From Diphasiastrum complanatum (taxonomy: Eukaryota; Streptophyta; Lycopodiopsida; Lycopodiales; Lycopodiaceae), in the NCBI GenBank assembly GCA_029204225.1, contig CM055105.1, positions 17,121,353 to 17,185,352 on the forward strand: a stretch of 64,000 bases of DNA, in the 5' to 3' direction. The notes under the pieces are model-generated. The model was not told the DNA's origin and ran no database searches. It saw only the letters and a program-made list of their open reading frames with translations. Position numbers and translations under genes: made by a program. Below, one piece after another: positions 1 to 13,655 of this stretch. Numbering within the stretch: position 1 is the first letter of the stretch; the number at the start of each line of letters is the position of its first letter.

Positions 1-1151
1 ACTGATGGTTGATAGGGTGATCTTAATCATGTACAGCAATCTGCTTCTCTTTACCCTTCATCAGAGAAGGCTTCATCAACTTAAACATTGGTATAATTGT
101 ACATCAACATGCTTTTCTTGATAGTGGTAGAGATTGGCGGCAATGATATGTCACTGTCTCTCTCTGACTTATAGGTAGAAAACGTTTCATCCGGCAAATT
201 TTCAAAATGCTGATCAATTGATCCTATGGCTGGTTAATCACTCTGTATTGTGAATCTGAGCAATGGCGAACCTTGAATCTAACAAAGTTGCAAGCCAAAA
301 TTTGAATCTGAAATGGAAGAGAGATTCTCAGGTGGAATGCTGAGCCACAAACAGAGAGGAAAACGTCAAGCAAATGGCACACCTCAAGCACATCGACAAG
401 CCTCAGATGGACCCTCAAACAGAGTGGCAAACTTCAAGAAGAAGTGATAAGTCTCACTAGAGTCTAGGACCAGACAACCTCAGGTCTCAGAGTACCTAAA
501 TCGAATTAAGAAATTTAGCAATGTCATCACATGCAACCATTTCTTTACAATATATATTGTGTAGGACAAAGTTCAACCACTAAAATTATAGATAATAGGT
601 AATCTGGGAGGGGGGGGAAATAGGTCTTGGCAAGCATGTTGGGTGAAAAGAGACAAGAAATAATCCCAAAACTTAGCCTACAAGGGAAGTGGCTGTACTT
701 CACTAACAATATGCAAACTAATCACAGATATAGAAATGCAAGTGCAATTAAGATAATTGGATCAAGAATTCAATTAGTAATGAGATCCAAGTGACCGCAA
801 TCACTTCAATCGAATTAAAAATCCAATAACAGAAGAGTGGGAATCGAATGATCAATCCTTAGTCCATAGATTTGGAGAGGCACATGTGACATGGCAAATT
901 TCATAAATTGATTACAGAGGAGCATGTATCATCAACAAAGCTTTCAAAAGAGTAACCTATTGAGGCTTCCAGCTAGAACTGCAGGTTGGAAAAATGCAAT
1001 TTTCAAGTCGACCAATATATCCTCAGAAATTTGAAAATAACCAAGGATTCATGACTTTGTACAAGATTACCAACAAAATTGACAGCAAATTGTCCTAACC
1101 TTCTTGAGGCTCATCAGTAGGTCTATATGGAAAGCGAATACACCCACAAGA

Positions 1152-1155
<4 letters not shown>
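1..1155. other. 3' flank of the myotubularin gene, no gene seen
   Basis: AT-rich sequence downstream of the stop codon of the minus-strand myotubularin gene. I see no reading frame with recognisable similarity and no clear transposon. Part of it, next to position 1217, is presumably the 3' untranslated region. A run of eight or more G lies near 608-617. No polyadenylation signal could be assigned with confidence. Confidence 0.4.

Positions 1156-1212
<57 letters not shown>
1156..1212. repeat. (GA)n microsatellite in the 3' UTR
   Basis: About 28 perfect GA dinucleotides. On the gene strand this is a (CT)n tract that starts six bases after the TAA stop of the myotubularin gene, so it should be transcribed as the beginning of the 3' untranslated region. 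Confidence 0.95.
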
Positions 1213-1215
<3 letters not shown>

Positions 1216-1217
1216 AT

Positions 1218-1823
1218 TTACGTCACCCCAGAAGGATGTGACTTATTGTGATAAGAATATGTAGATGGATTTTGTACGTGCTCCACATCAAAGTAAGAAT
1301 CTAAGATAGACAATTGCTCTAGCGCATCAAAATTTGCTCGAAGTCCTAGCAATCCACTGCCCATCCTTGAACACCCATTTTGAGGCCACTTGCAACCCTC
1401 CCTATTTTTACTACAGCTGGTGCCATACTCTTGTTGACACGTCTTTCTGAAATGATTTGCTGGTATATCTGCTTCAGAATCTAATGACACAGAAACTGAA
1501 AATTGATCTTGCTCGTCGAAGGAACTACCATCATTAGTAGCTCCTTGATCAATCGTAGGTAGCTCAGAGGCTTTCTCTCTATCATTAATCTCAGTGTCCT
1601 CATCAGATGCCTCACCTTGACTCATGCTGCTTTTTAAATTAGTGAAACGAATTTTGCACCCAAGTGTCTCAACTGCCCGCCTAAGTGCAGCAGCTTCCTT
1701 GTGAGCGCGGGCTGCAAAGGCAACTGCAGATTTGCGAGCTTCTTTTTCAGCTTGAAGTTGCTGTGTCATAGATTGCACTCCTGACACAAGGTCCTTCACC
1801 TTTTCCTCGGCACTTTCTTTCCC
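1218..1823 (-). CDS. MTM: MTM last exon: coiled coil and acidic tail
   Basis: 606 bases, 201 codons plus TAA. It opens [17 protein letters not shown] and runs through a helical, heptad-like stretch ([20 protein letters not shown]) to [10 protein letters not shown], which matches the end of the coiled coil in relatives. An acidic, serine-rich linker follows, then a block around [20 protein letters not shown] and [15 protein letters not shown] that looks conserved rather than random (inference). The acceptor is gtttag. Confidence 0.93.
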   Translation of the reverse strand, partial: GKESAEEKVKDLVSGVQSMTQQLQAEKEARKSAVAFAARAHKEAAALRRAVETLGCKIRFTNLKSSMSQGEASDEDTEINDREKASELPTIDQGATNDGSSFDEQDQFSVSVSLDSEADIPANHFRKTCQQEYGTSCSKNREGCKWPQNGCSRMGSGLLGLRANFDALEQLSILDSYFDVEHVQNPSTYSYHNKSHPSGVT

Positions 1824-2716
1824 CTAAACAAACAGGTCACATGTTAGTATATCCCAACAGCTTCGTAGTCATGTGTGACAAAGATAAAGCTAAACAGCTC
1901 TATTCCACATTCACCAGCTTAACAAACAAACAAAAAGCAAGCTAAAACTTCCCACTAAGATTTATTCATACCAACCTATCAGATTTGAGCGAGTTAGAAA
2001 GAGTTATAGCTCACAATAAGCTAATTTGTAACCCATATTCATAATCAACAATCGGTGGCTATAAGATGACACACCAAAAAACAATATGAATAGGTCTAGA
2101 AAATCTTATGTCTCTCATCTACACAAGCTTTGCAACATATGATAAGCAGATATCCACTCTAAGATCTGAAATCTAGAAAAAGATATATCTAGGCAAGAGA
2201 AAATTGAACAGACTGGGAAACCCCAGTAGAGGGTATCTAAGGTGCTCTTACCAATTCCATTGAAGTGATGCGCCGAGCCAGGAGGCGAGCTTGCATCTCC
2301 AATTCTCCACCTTGAGCCCAAGCAGTAGGTGTACTATATCCTGTCAGCATGTCAGATGGGCAAGCCCATCGAAGATGAAACTGCGGCCAGAGAATTGGAG
2401 CCAATGTAGCAGCAGGAGGCAGAAGAGCTCCTGAATGCAATTCACTGTTGTAGAAGAGATTAAAATGGTCATGTTCTGGTCCTACTAGTGAACGTTGATC
2501 GTCTAAATGCTTCCAAACACATTCACAAGCTTTAGAAACTCCAGCTTGAAGCCTCTCCTTTTCACTGAAAAGCAGTTACACATCGCTTCGTTAGTGAATA
2601 TCTCCATCAACATACAGATTAAGAATGCTTCTTTTATACAGATTATGATGCTCATGGATCTGCTATATTTTTAAGCTGCAATTTTACTTCTCCGAGAGAT
2701 TGTTTTTGAAAATTTG

Positions 2717-2781
<65 letters not shown>

Positions 2782-5700
2782 CGGCACCCTCTCACAAGAA
2801 CCCCATCCCCCCCCCCCCTCTGTGCTGTTGCTGGTGCAGCAGCAGCAGCAGCCCCCCATAGTGCCATCAAGAAACTAAACACCTAAAAACGTAGAGAGAT
2901 TGATGAACTTGAATCCGAGTTATTGATCCATGCAGTCGATTAACCCTCTTAGCCATTACTCAAAGGCTGCTGTATTGGTTTTCCTTCTTTTTGGTGCACT
3001 AATATCATTCATGCCATACACAAGGATGGTGATCCCATGAATCCTAGTAACTATCGAAATCTTATGGTTGGACATGTTGTTGTGAAGTTGTATGGTACCA
3101 TTCTTTAGTCAGTTGTGAGCACTGAGGTGGAGACTAGGAGACTGCATGCTATGGGCCAGGCTGGTTAGAGCCCATTATTCCACTACGGATAAGTAGGGGT
3201 GTTCCCTCTCACCTATACTTTTTGGGCTATGTATTGACAAGTTGGAGAGGGTTATTGAACAGTGTAGTGAGTTTGAATGCAGGCTTGAAGAAATCTTGAT
3301 TGCCATTCTTCTTCATGCAGATGATGTCTAGTTTCACCTGCCAAAGAGGGCCTTTAGCAGCAGCCTAATTGCCTTCGTGGCTTATCTTCCATAAAGGGGG
3401 CCTAGGGGTTAACATTGGGAAGACCAAAGTGATGGTCTTCAATACTTTCAAGAGCTTTATGCAGAGACAACAATTCCAAATTAAAGGTCAACCATTGGAG
3501 ATTGTTTTATCTTACGTGTACTAAGGCATATTCTTTACTAGTCTTATATTTAGGATGAGACAGGTAGCTTCTACTAGGCCTGGGAAGGTCATGCTTTCCT
3601 TGTTCAGTTGGAGAGATTTTGTTTTCATATTATTCAAGATGCTCCAAGTAAGTGTCAACTTCTGGACATCATTGTTGCCCCTACAGCCTTATATGCAGCA
3701 ACAGCATGGTGCACTAGTCTTACTTCATCTAATTGGGACAATATCTGTTAGAACACCGACTTCATCATACAAGTAACCCAAGACAAGATTCCTATTGTTG
3801 TTAGACAATAGTCATACACATGAGAGAGAACAACAATGATGAAGAGATGTACTCCAACTTGTCCCATTACAAATGAAGTAGGGCGCCAGCCTACATATAT
3901 ACTTTCTCTAAACTATGTGTAAGGTAAAAAGCAAAAAGCAAATAGCAAAAGACAAAAAGCTAATTGCTATAATTACTACCTATATTGGGTAAACACCCAA
4001 GATGAGTTTCTAAGTGATAAAAGCAAATCCGATTCTAGTAGTAGTGCGCCTACCTACATGCATGACTAAAAAACGAATTTACTATAAATAGTAATGACCC
4101 TAAAATATGACTTACTATAAATGTGAAGGCCCCTATAATAGCAGGCAGGCATGGCCAAATTATCACTAATTAATCCTAAATGATAACATTAAGGGTACTA
4201 AAGTAAACATTAACTCTAACACTCCCCCTTAATGTTTACATTGTCTAGAACTATACATAACAAAAGTATGCATGTGTATCTTCCATGAAGCCCATGTAAT
4301 GAAGATCCTCAATTATGATGTAGAATTCATGATCAACTCTAATGTCAATGTTCATTACTCGATGTAGAACTTTCTTCGTATGATGATGTAGAATTTCCTT
4401 TGAATGTCGATCCTTTTCGTATGAACCTGCTTCATATGACTTCTCAATGTCTTGCTTTGGTCTTCATGTCTCTTTAGTGTATATGCGTGACTATCATGAG
4501 TTCAACATATCACCCGATTCCTTGACTTCCTTTGAATCAAAGAATTTTGACTCCCCCTGAATCAAATAATGTAGACATGACAACTTTTGCCTTAACCTTG
4601 AGAACTTTGCTTGAAGATTGACTCCCTTGGTCTCTTTGAACATCATTCAAGCTATCGCAAATGTAAGGATCTTTCCAACATTCATAAAGAAAAAGTAATC
4701 CTCTTTGATTATAGTAACACCATCATGATAACCATAAGTAGGAAATAGATCTACAAATGTCAACATCAAATCTCATATATCAACACCCACTTTAGAAACC
4801 TTTACTTCATAAGTAGTTGGCTCCACTTGTGTCGATTCCTTGAATTGAACCCATTTCAATTCTCTTGGTACTCTCATAAGTTACCACTTGTGATGAACTT
4901 GATGGACTTTGGTTGAACTACTCCCCCTGGATGTACACTTCATGTTTGCATTCAACCACTCTCTCCAAATAGAATAGAATATCATCCATGAACCAAACCA
5001 AATATGCAAGTAAAAGAGCATCCCCTCCACGGAATCTCCTACCTCTATCTCACACACAGAGTCACTTGCACCAAACAACTTTCCAACCTAGAAAGCATGT
5101 CATCATGATATTTATTCTGACACTTTGTCATATGCAAACTTGGTGTACGTCCATCTTCAACCATGTTGTTTTTCTTGAAGCTAAACAACAACCTGTACTG
5201 TTGATTTTCAACGGCTAATCAACAACCTTGGCTTCCCAATCTTATAACAGAATCTACCACATGACAGAACATGAACTTGGATAGATTCTAGAACCTTTCT
5301 CCAACTCAAAATGGAATTGATCTCACTTGGTTCCACCACATGAACAATCAACTATGACTTGGATGGTATCCAGGAATTACATGACAACCACAACAAGCAA
5401 TCACTTCGATTACTCATAAATCTGAAGTGATACTAGTTCAAATAGACAAGAAAGTTTCTACAACATAACCAAGTTACTATGACTTGAATAGAAACCAAAC
5501 CGATACAACATAGAATGTTGACCACACAGCTTGCCACACCTGTCACTTATAACAACGAACTTATCATTTGCCACCACGATAAGAAACTGTGAAAACATCC
5601 TCTTGAATATCGATTTATCTATATAGACTCATAGTCTATACTTCTCATGCAACTCCCTCTTAAGAGTTTGCACCTTTGTCGATTCCAACCTCGACAAAAC

Positions 5701-8700
5701 CTTGTCAATCTTAGAACCTTTGAAGTTGACCTTCCTTCAGTATGCTTGTTGGTAGCCGCTTTTTGCAGCTTCAGCATCACCTTGATCGCTGATTGTCTTC
5801 CCCTACCATCTCTTTTGTTTCATGAAGAGTTTCCTTTCCTTGTGAGTTAACCCTTCCATTTTGTGACGAACCTTGTTCTGATTACTCTTGTGAATCCCTT
5901 CTTCACCTTGCACCTGATTGCAAACAACTCCTAGTTGTATTGCTGATCCTTACTCCTAAGACCTCCCTCAGCATGCATCAAGGTTCTTTCCCTTCTTAAA
6001 CCTCAGTGATCTCCTACTACAAGACACAGCCATTGCATCCTAGCAACCTGTGTATGTCTATGCTTCCTTGCATGTAATCGTCCTCAACTTCCATGTGATT
6101 GCCTTGCTGAACTTTCACTTGCATGCAAAAAGCTCCAACTGCAACTCAATACCAATAGTGTTCTGACCAATAGTCACTTGTCTCCAACATGTATCGATAG
6201 CTCTCCAACTAGCAATTCTTGGCTAGTGTTCCTTGGATCTTCATGACCTGTAGAAAACTATGTAACCTGTTTTTTTCTTAAGTGAAAAACTGCAGTACCA
6301 GCTTTGTAGGTCAGCACTCTTGCCAGCGAACAGCTTCTGATATCTCCCCTTCTAGCAAACAGGTTCAGGTCTGTGGATAGCACCAGCTAACTCTCAAATC
6401 TGCTTCTCAGCGATTTGTCACCCAGGAAACAGTCCTGCAGGCAGCGGTCCGAAGGCACTAGATTGGTCTGATGCAACTGTAGCAATCCAGCCAGCAATCA
6501 GGCAGCAATGATCCGGCTCAGCGATCAGTCAGCAACGATAAGGTCTGTACCATCAACAAACAGATCTGATAGACAGTGATAAGATACCCTGCATGCAACG
6601 ATCAGATTCCAATGCAGCGACTGTAGGCAGTGACAAACTGTAAGTCTGATCCAGCTCAACGATTAGGTCAGTTTAAAACTTCCCTCTTATGATCCAATCT
6701 TCTTCCACGTTGTGCTCATAACAACATTTTCTCCACACTTTGCTGCCCTACAGCAACCTAAAATCTGAGGAAGATTTCTCCTCTTGCAGCTCAGCTCTTT
6801 TCTTTGTACACCGGATCTTCTCCCACAAAGCTGCCGCTGTTGTAGTTGAAGATCAAACTTGAGAGCTGGCTAGGGACACCACCTGCACCTATTTTTCTCC
6901 TTGAAGATGATGGCCAAATCAATTCCTTGTGAATTGATTCCGTTTGTTGGAGTACCTCCTTGTTCTTTCGAATCTTGAACCACGCTTGATACCATGTTAG
7001 AACACCGACTTGATCATACAAGTAACCCAAGACAAGATTCCTATTGTTGTTAGACAATAGTCATACACATGAGAGAGAACAACAATGATGAAGAGATGTA
7101 CTCCAACTATGTCCCAAATGAAGTAGGGCGCTAGCCTACATATATACTTTCTCTAAACTATGTGTAAGGTAAAAAACAAAAAGCAAATAGCAAAAGACAA
7201 AAAGCTAATTGCTATAATTACTACCTATACTGGGTAAACACCCAAGATGAGTTTCTAAGTGATAAAAGCAAATCCTATTCTAATAGTAGTGCGCCCACCT
7301 ACATGCATGACTAAAAAACGAATTTACTACAAATAGTAATGACCCTAAAATATGACTTACTATAAATGTAAAGGCCCCTATAATAGCACGCAGGCATGGC
7401 CTTAGGGGTATAAAGTAAACAGTAACTCTAACAATATCTCATGACCCTAAATCACTATGCTTTCAAGCATGATAAACATAAAATCTCAGTTCCACACGAA
7501 ATCATCTTGCCGAGTTTGCCGGTTTGCTCATGTATCTTAATGCCATGCTCCAGCTCACCACTTATATCCATCATGTCAAGGACTTCCAAGCTTCTGAGCA
7601 GAGATATATACATTTTGCTCTCAGGCTATCAATTGGCATGGTTCTCTCAAACCTCCCATCTCCTTGACACACGTGGCATCATAGCCCTTCTCTTGGGTAC
7701 CCATGATTACATTCGAGGGGTCATCTACAGAGCTTAAAATTATCAAGCTTAGCAGAGTCATTTGAGGGACAAGTCCGACTTCTATCGAGTTCACTTTTTG
7801 GAGGCAGATATGTCAAGGATTCCAGTTCTACCACACTGCTTGCAATATGGGCTATCACATGGTCCCAAATTCATACCAATCAATTCCCTGTCTCCTCACA
7901 CGAACATAAGATTGAAACTGGACGTTTTCAGAGTACCCCGCAAGAGGATAGGATCTGCCAATTATGTTCCCTAAGCAAGGTGGAGACTTGAGGAGCACTT
8001 TATATTCACATGTCAAGCCTACCATGAGTTTCATGGGAGATATTGTTGTTTGTTCCAAGATACACCAATCACTTTTTAGTTCACTTGTTTCATCTGAGGA
8101 TCCACATTGTGTTGCACCTATGATACGAGTCGATGCTTTTATTACGACGAGATCTCAAGCCTTCTCATCAAATTATCCTAGACACACAGCTTCACGTCAC
8201 CTCCTTTTTCTCCAAATAGCAACCATCACTAGATCCAACTTAAGAGGACGATGATGACATGACTTCTCACCGAGCTCAAAGACCGTGCACCTCCCAAAGA
8301 TACTCGACTTACAACAAGGAGAGTTTCCTCTCACATTCGACGTCGGCACCATATCCCAACGTTACCTCCCATTGCTACCCGTATTACATCTTTTAGTAGC
8401 AATAGCACCACCACAGTGCACAAAAGGGGTCACATCGGTTTGAGCCAGCCAATCCGACGGTACGAACCGCGTTCAAATTAGACAAACCAAGTGTGAACAA
8501 TCGAACCATTCGAATTGGTTTTATAGTTAGGCTTTTTCATTGAAATTTGACGCTTTTTGAGGATAAATCATAATTTATGCCACGAACCTAATTGGATTTG
8601 GACCATTAGGGTGAACATTGCTTAGCAGTTTCCTTGCATTGGACCAAGCAAACTTGCTAAAGTGGCGAATCCCAATATTTTGACAGTCTCTCTCGTTCAT

Positions 8701-11700
8701 AGTTGCCAGGGAATGGGAAAGAAGAACGGGAACAAAAATGTCCTTGAAAAAATGGAAACGGGAACGGGAACAGGAACACCGCCACGTCAACATAATAAAT
8801 TTGAAATTTATAGAATTTTGTATATTGAAATTACACATAATATAAACAATCCTCTCTCATCTATCTTGTTTTTAGGTCTTAGTAGAAACTGTGACCAGGG
8901 AACACGTTCCCAAACCTTCCTCCTTCACTTATCTTGTTTTTTAGTCTTTGCAGAAACCGTGACCAGGGAACGTGTTCCCAATCACGTTCCCATTCCTTGG
9001 GAATGCGTTCCCTGGTAACGTTTCCAAACTCACGTTCCCGAGCACGTTCCCAACAAGAGAACACTAGGAACGCGTGGCACGTCTAAAAAGCCACGTTCCC
9101 ACGTTCCCTAGTAACTATGATCTCATTAGAGATGGACCGATCGAGATTCCACTAAAGCAATAAGCAACCGAAAAAACTGCAAACACCCAATCCATTACAA
9201 TTTTAATATATAGTTTGTTCAATTGCCTTGGAAAAAGCAAAGCCCAATTTATGCGATATCCGAGTTTCAATACAATTAAAAGTTTTTACAACAACTCTTT
9301 AAAAAAAAATTCACAACATACCGAGAATACCACCATTACCCGATATTACGATTGTGAGAATGAAAATCCTTTTCCCAAAAGGAGAAACCGAAACCTCACA
9401 GAACTAACCAACAAGACAGTTGTATGGAAGCCACAAGAAACAACCACCAAAAGCTCTAAACTATGGTAAAACCATAATGAAACTTTACAAACTTTCCTAA
9501 GAATTAAAAAAAAAATTGATTGTTTCTACAGGTTAACCTATTCCATAAGCTAACACAGAATTGACAATCACATCTCGGTGGTTACAACCAATTCATCCAA
9601 AAACCAAGGCGAGCAACCTACTTGGATGACAATCGATTCCACACCACCTCGGCTGCAGAATTGTGGATTCCCACCAAGGGTTTGGTTTAATGCTTTGATA
9701 CCAATAATACGCCCACAGAGATCAAAACCAAACTAGAGTACCATTAAACAGGAGAGAGGTTGCAGCAGACCAAACCTTCCCAACCAAATCTCAGATTAGT
9801 ACGAATCTAGCCCCCAAGCAACAGGGAGAAAGGCAGCACTGATAAATAGACATGCTTTCCAATCCGACAACATACGGCCGTAAGACTCTCCATGATTACC
9901 ATAAACATTGTTGGGTGTATATATCGAGTGTAGAGCCCACCCTACCTATCCATGCATGGAATCCACATGGAAGCCAACTATTAGATCATGCCAACCTCCC
10001 ATGCAAGTCTACTGCATGTCGGAAATCTAAAATGTCCCATCACCCTCTTGTTTAAATCCATAATTGCCCCAAATTTGTGTGACGTGTCTAGTGAAAAGTG
10101 GAGATCTCTCAACCTCTGGATTCCAATGATGATTGATCATTTTATCAATGCTCCTCTCAAGTTTCAACTCTCAATGGCAAAATCCAAACCGAATGCCAAA
10201 AAGCCCCCTCTCCTCTAATCTCTTCTCCCACTACCTCCTCCTAGTATAAACTAGAATCTGAACTATGATTTGTCAATCATAATTCATCGAATCCTTATTT
10301 TATACTCAATAATAAGAGAAAATATATATTAATATTCTTAGAAGACACATGAGTTGCTCTAAATAAGTCCTTTCCACAAGGAAAGTTTCGGATTTATCCA
10401 ACTCACTTACGATGCCTATATAAGAATTGTAATCTTCAAAATTTCCTTACTCTAGACATGGCACAAAGTGTCACTCCAAAGTTAGGGTCCAATCTAGAAT
10501 GTGTCTAGATTCTATTACTCTTAAGTTTAAATCTAGAATAAATTAAGACTTAACAAAACTTCATTAAATGAAGTTCTGACTTTTGGTTAACATCACCTAT
10601 CCAACTCCCTCTGAGTTTCCGAGATAGCATTCCATCTTTTTCCAATCGGGAAGATATTAATCTCGTACATCCAATACACAAAACCCTCTAAATGAATCCA
10701 AAAATGACTCATAAAGAGATTGAAAAATTGTATAGTTACCAAGCATCTGGTTCGATGGAAGGGTCATACAAACAGAATGCCATGTCCACGACTGATCTCG
10801 GATTATTATCCCGTTAGGAGGTCAGTAGCCCTACCTTGGCCCATAATTTCATTATGATTGTGAGAGGTTTGGGGCCCTCATGTGTATATGGTCATAATTA
10901 ATTGGAGGCCTAAACTCAAGATGGTGGATCTTTATGAGTCTATCTGACTCATAGGGGAACTGGATGATGTGGCCCAATTAGGCCACAGATGTGACCAGTG
11001 AGGTGTCACAGTGCACTACTATTGGTGCATGGGTCTTGGAGGGTATAAGTATACCCACAAGCTCTCACTAGTGTAAGCTTGATTTGGATGTTAGTAGCTA
11101 CATGTTGCTGGTACAACTCCTCTATCCCTTATGAGTGATTGATCCATAGCTTGGGGGCTAGATCCGTTCGAACTTCAATCTAGCTTTGGTTGGGTTCAAA
11201 ATCACTATTCAGAAGCGTGCTTTATCAAATCGATTGCATCACTTGGTAGTGCACATACCATACAGATATCCTCTTGAAAAACCGTGACTAGAGAAGAAAA
11301 ACGTGAAACACCCACCAACCTCTTGCACCAAACTTTTGCTCCAAAAAATCCAAAAATGAGGATCCCAACAAGAGGATCCGCCTTCCAATTCTTGGCCTCC
11401 ACTTGAGCACTTCCCAATGGCAAACTGCCTAGTTTTGGCTCTGATACCACTATAAAGTCCCTCACCAAGAATACAATAGCCAAGCAAGCCGCAACAAAGC
11501 AACACAAGGGAATCGGGGAAACCAACCCAACCAAACCTATTTCGAAGTTCGAATGGATCTAGCCCCCAAGCTATGGATCAATCACTCACAAGAGGTAAGA
11601 GGAAGCACACCAGCAGCATGTAGCTACCAACATCAAAATCAGGATGAGCTCAATGGGTATACTTATACCCTCCAAGGCCCATGCACCACTAGTAGTGCAC

Positions 11701-13589
11701 TGTGACACCTCGTTGGACACATTTGTAGCCTAAATGGGCCACGTCATCCAGTTCCCCTATGACTCACTGATAGACCCATAAAAATCCCCTCATAATCATA
11801 ATTAAATGACGGGTCGAGGTAGGCCTACTGACATCCTGGACATGACAGTTACCTTGATAGTTCTCTTAGCAGATCTCATCAATAGGGAGTTGGGGTCCTT
11901 GGGCCTAGGAGCACCCCCAGTCCCAGTCCAACACCAATTATGCATTGGAGTTTGGAATTGTAATGGTATACACTCATCATCTATTGTTGGAGATCTCATT
12001 GATTTCATTACAAGGACAGACATTGTATTCTTTATGAAGACACATGAGAGCCAGATCAGAGGACTACTTACATTCTCAGGATACATATGGGATTCAATAT
12101 ATAGACAAGATCCACAAGTGCAAGAGGTTCAGGTTAGATCGCACGTTTATATCGGGAGCCATTACATCTAGTCATGGAGTTCATCATGCATGACAACAAT
12201 GATTTCAGGGCATTAATGGACTGCTCAGCGAATGTTTTCCAAGTTTGAAAACATCCCTTTGGAAGGAAGCGACCCTTCAATGAACGAACTGTTTGCTGAT
12301 ATAGGGGAACTGCTTGCTCAATGATTTTCATGTGGGAATGCGAGCGATTGCTCGGAAAGTGAGAGCTATAGCGAGCGTGCAGCATTGCGAGCAAATGTGC
12401 TAAATGGCTAGCTCATGGGCTTCTCCTAGTTGCAACAAATACTCACCGTAACTAGTGGTGGGTCCCCGTGAGTCGGTTGAGGTCCTAGTAACTCCCATAT
12501 CATCACAATCAATGGCTCGTATACTCAAATGATCAGCAACATCATGAAAGTCGACCTATCTTGCAGCGGTCCTTGCATTAAAGTTGCCAGTGAGAAGAAC
12601 ATACCCTTAATCAATGAACCTGACAATGTTCGTAGAAAGATCAGCATATGGTGAACTAATGCCCTCCACAAAGGAAGAGAACTCTAGGGGGAAGTAGCAA
12701 GCTGCAATAAAATGATTTACGTCCAAGCCAGTGTCCCAATGAGCCTAGATATACATTCAAGCATTGTCTTGACCTTACTCTTGTCTATCTTCAACCAATC
12801 CAGGATGATCTTATGAGCGAAGTACAATAACTCATGCTTAAAGAACTCACATTTAGATTCTTTAGCAAATAGCTTTTCTCTTCTGAGAATCCTCAAGACA
12901 GCCTTAAGATGGGTTTTTCGACTATCATGGTTTTCTTGGGCCTCCATCTACTTGGCACACTTGGCATCTCTATCACGGACCTCCCACTGGGCACTCACAA
13001 CTACATCAGATAGCTCCTATACAAAGCATATCTGGGTCGAGCATGGCAGGGCTACCTTGGTAAACTCGACTGCTATCGAACTCATTTCTTGGAGTTGGAC
13101 ATAGCAAGGTTCCCAGTTCTACCATGCTATTTAGATTCAAGACTATCGCATGGTCTAAGATTCGTATTGGGTTAGTTTTGAGTTTCATCGCATCAGTTCA
13201 TGATTGAGAGTGGACGCTTTCATGACAGCCCACAAGAGCGGCTTTGCTAGATAAGTCCACTATCTAAGGTGGAATATGAGGAACACTTCTTATTCAGATG
13301 CCCAATATACTATGAGATGATAGGGAGATAGCATTGTCTTTTCCAAGATGCACCTATCACACTGAGATCCATTACAGCATATATGAGGATCCACTCTGTG
13401 TTGCACTCATGGTCATAGAGATGATACTACTACGATAGGATCTCTATCAACTAGTTCAGTCGGGTCACACTGACACACAACTCCAGATCACATCCTTCTC
13501 TCGTAGGAGGTTACGAATTGATCCAGACTCAAAGGATAGTGGGGTCGATGATGATTCTCGACATAGGGACCAGAGACAACATACCACCC

Positions 13590-13655
<66 letters not shown>

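Larger units (their letters stand above)
3746..7433 (-). mobile_element. LTR element A, non-autonomous, nested in a LINE
   Basis: Two direct LTRs (3746-4221 and 6995-7433) start tgttagaac and end ctctaaca. They are flanked by a 5-bp target duplication, atatc, at 3741-3745 and 7434-7438. On the minus strand a tggtatcaagc primer site (6984-6994) follows the right LTR, and a purine tract (complement of 4222-4230) precedes the left LTR, so transcription runs leftward. The 2.8-kb interior has no gag, reverse transcriptase or integrase that I recognise. It is therefore a non-autonomous element. The tgttaga ends and purine tract resemble copia elements (inference). Confidence 0.93.

Noticed and set aside
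2652-2882. Reading frames with long RERERE or SLSLSL stretches (also at 13488, 13518, 37699, 39144, 43024)
   Set aside because: They are translations of GA/CT microsatellites and have no other support.
4881-5850. Short open frames inside element A as possible genes
   Set aside because: All under 80 codons, no recognised motif, and they lie inside a non-autonomous retroelement.
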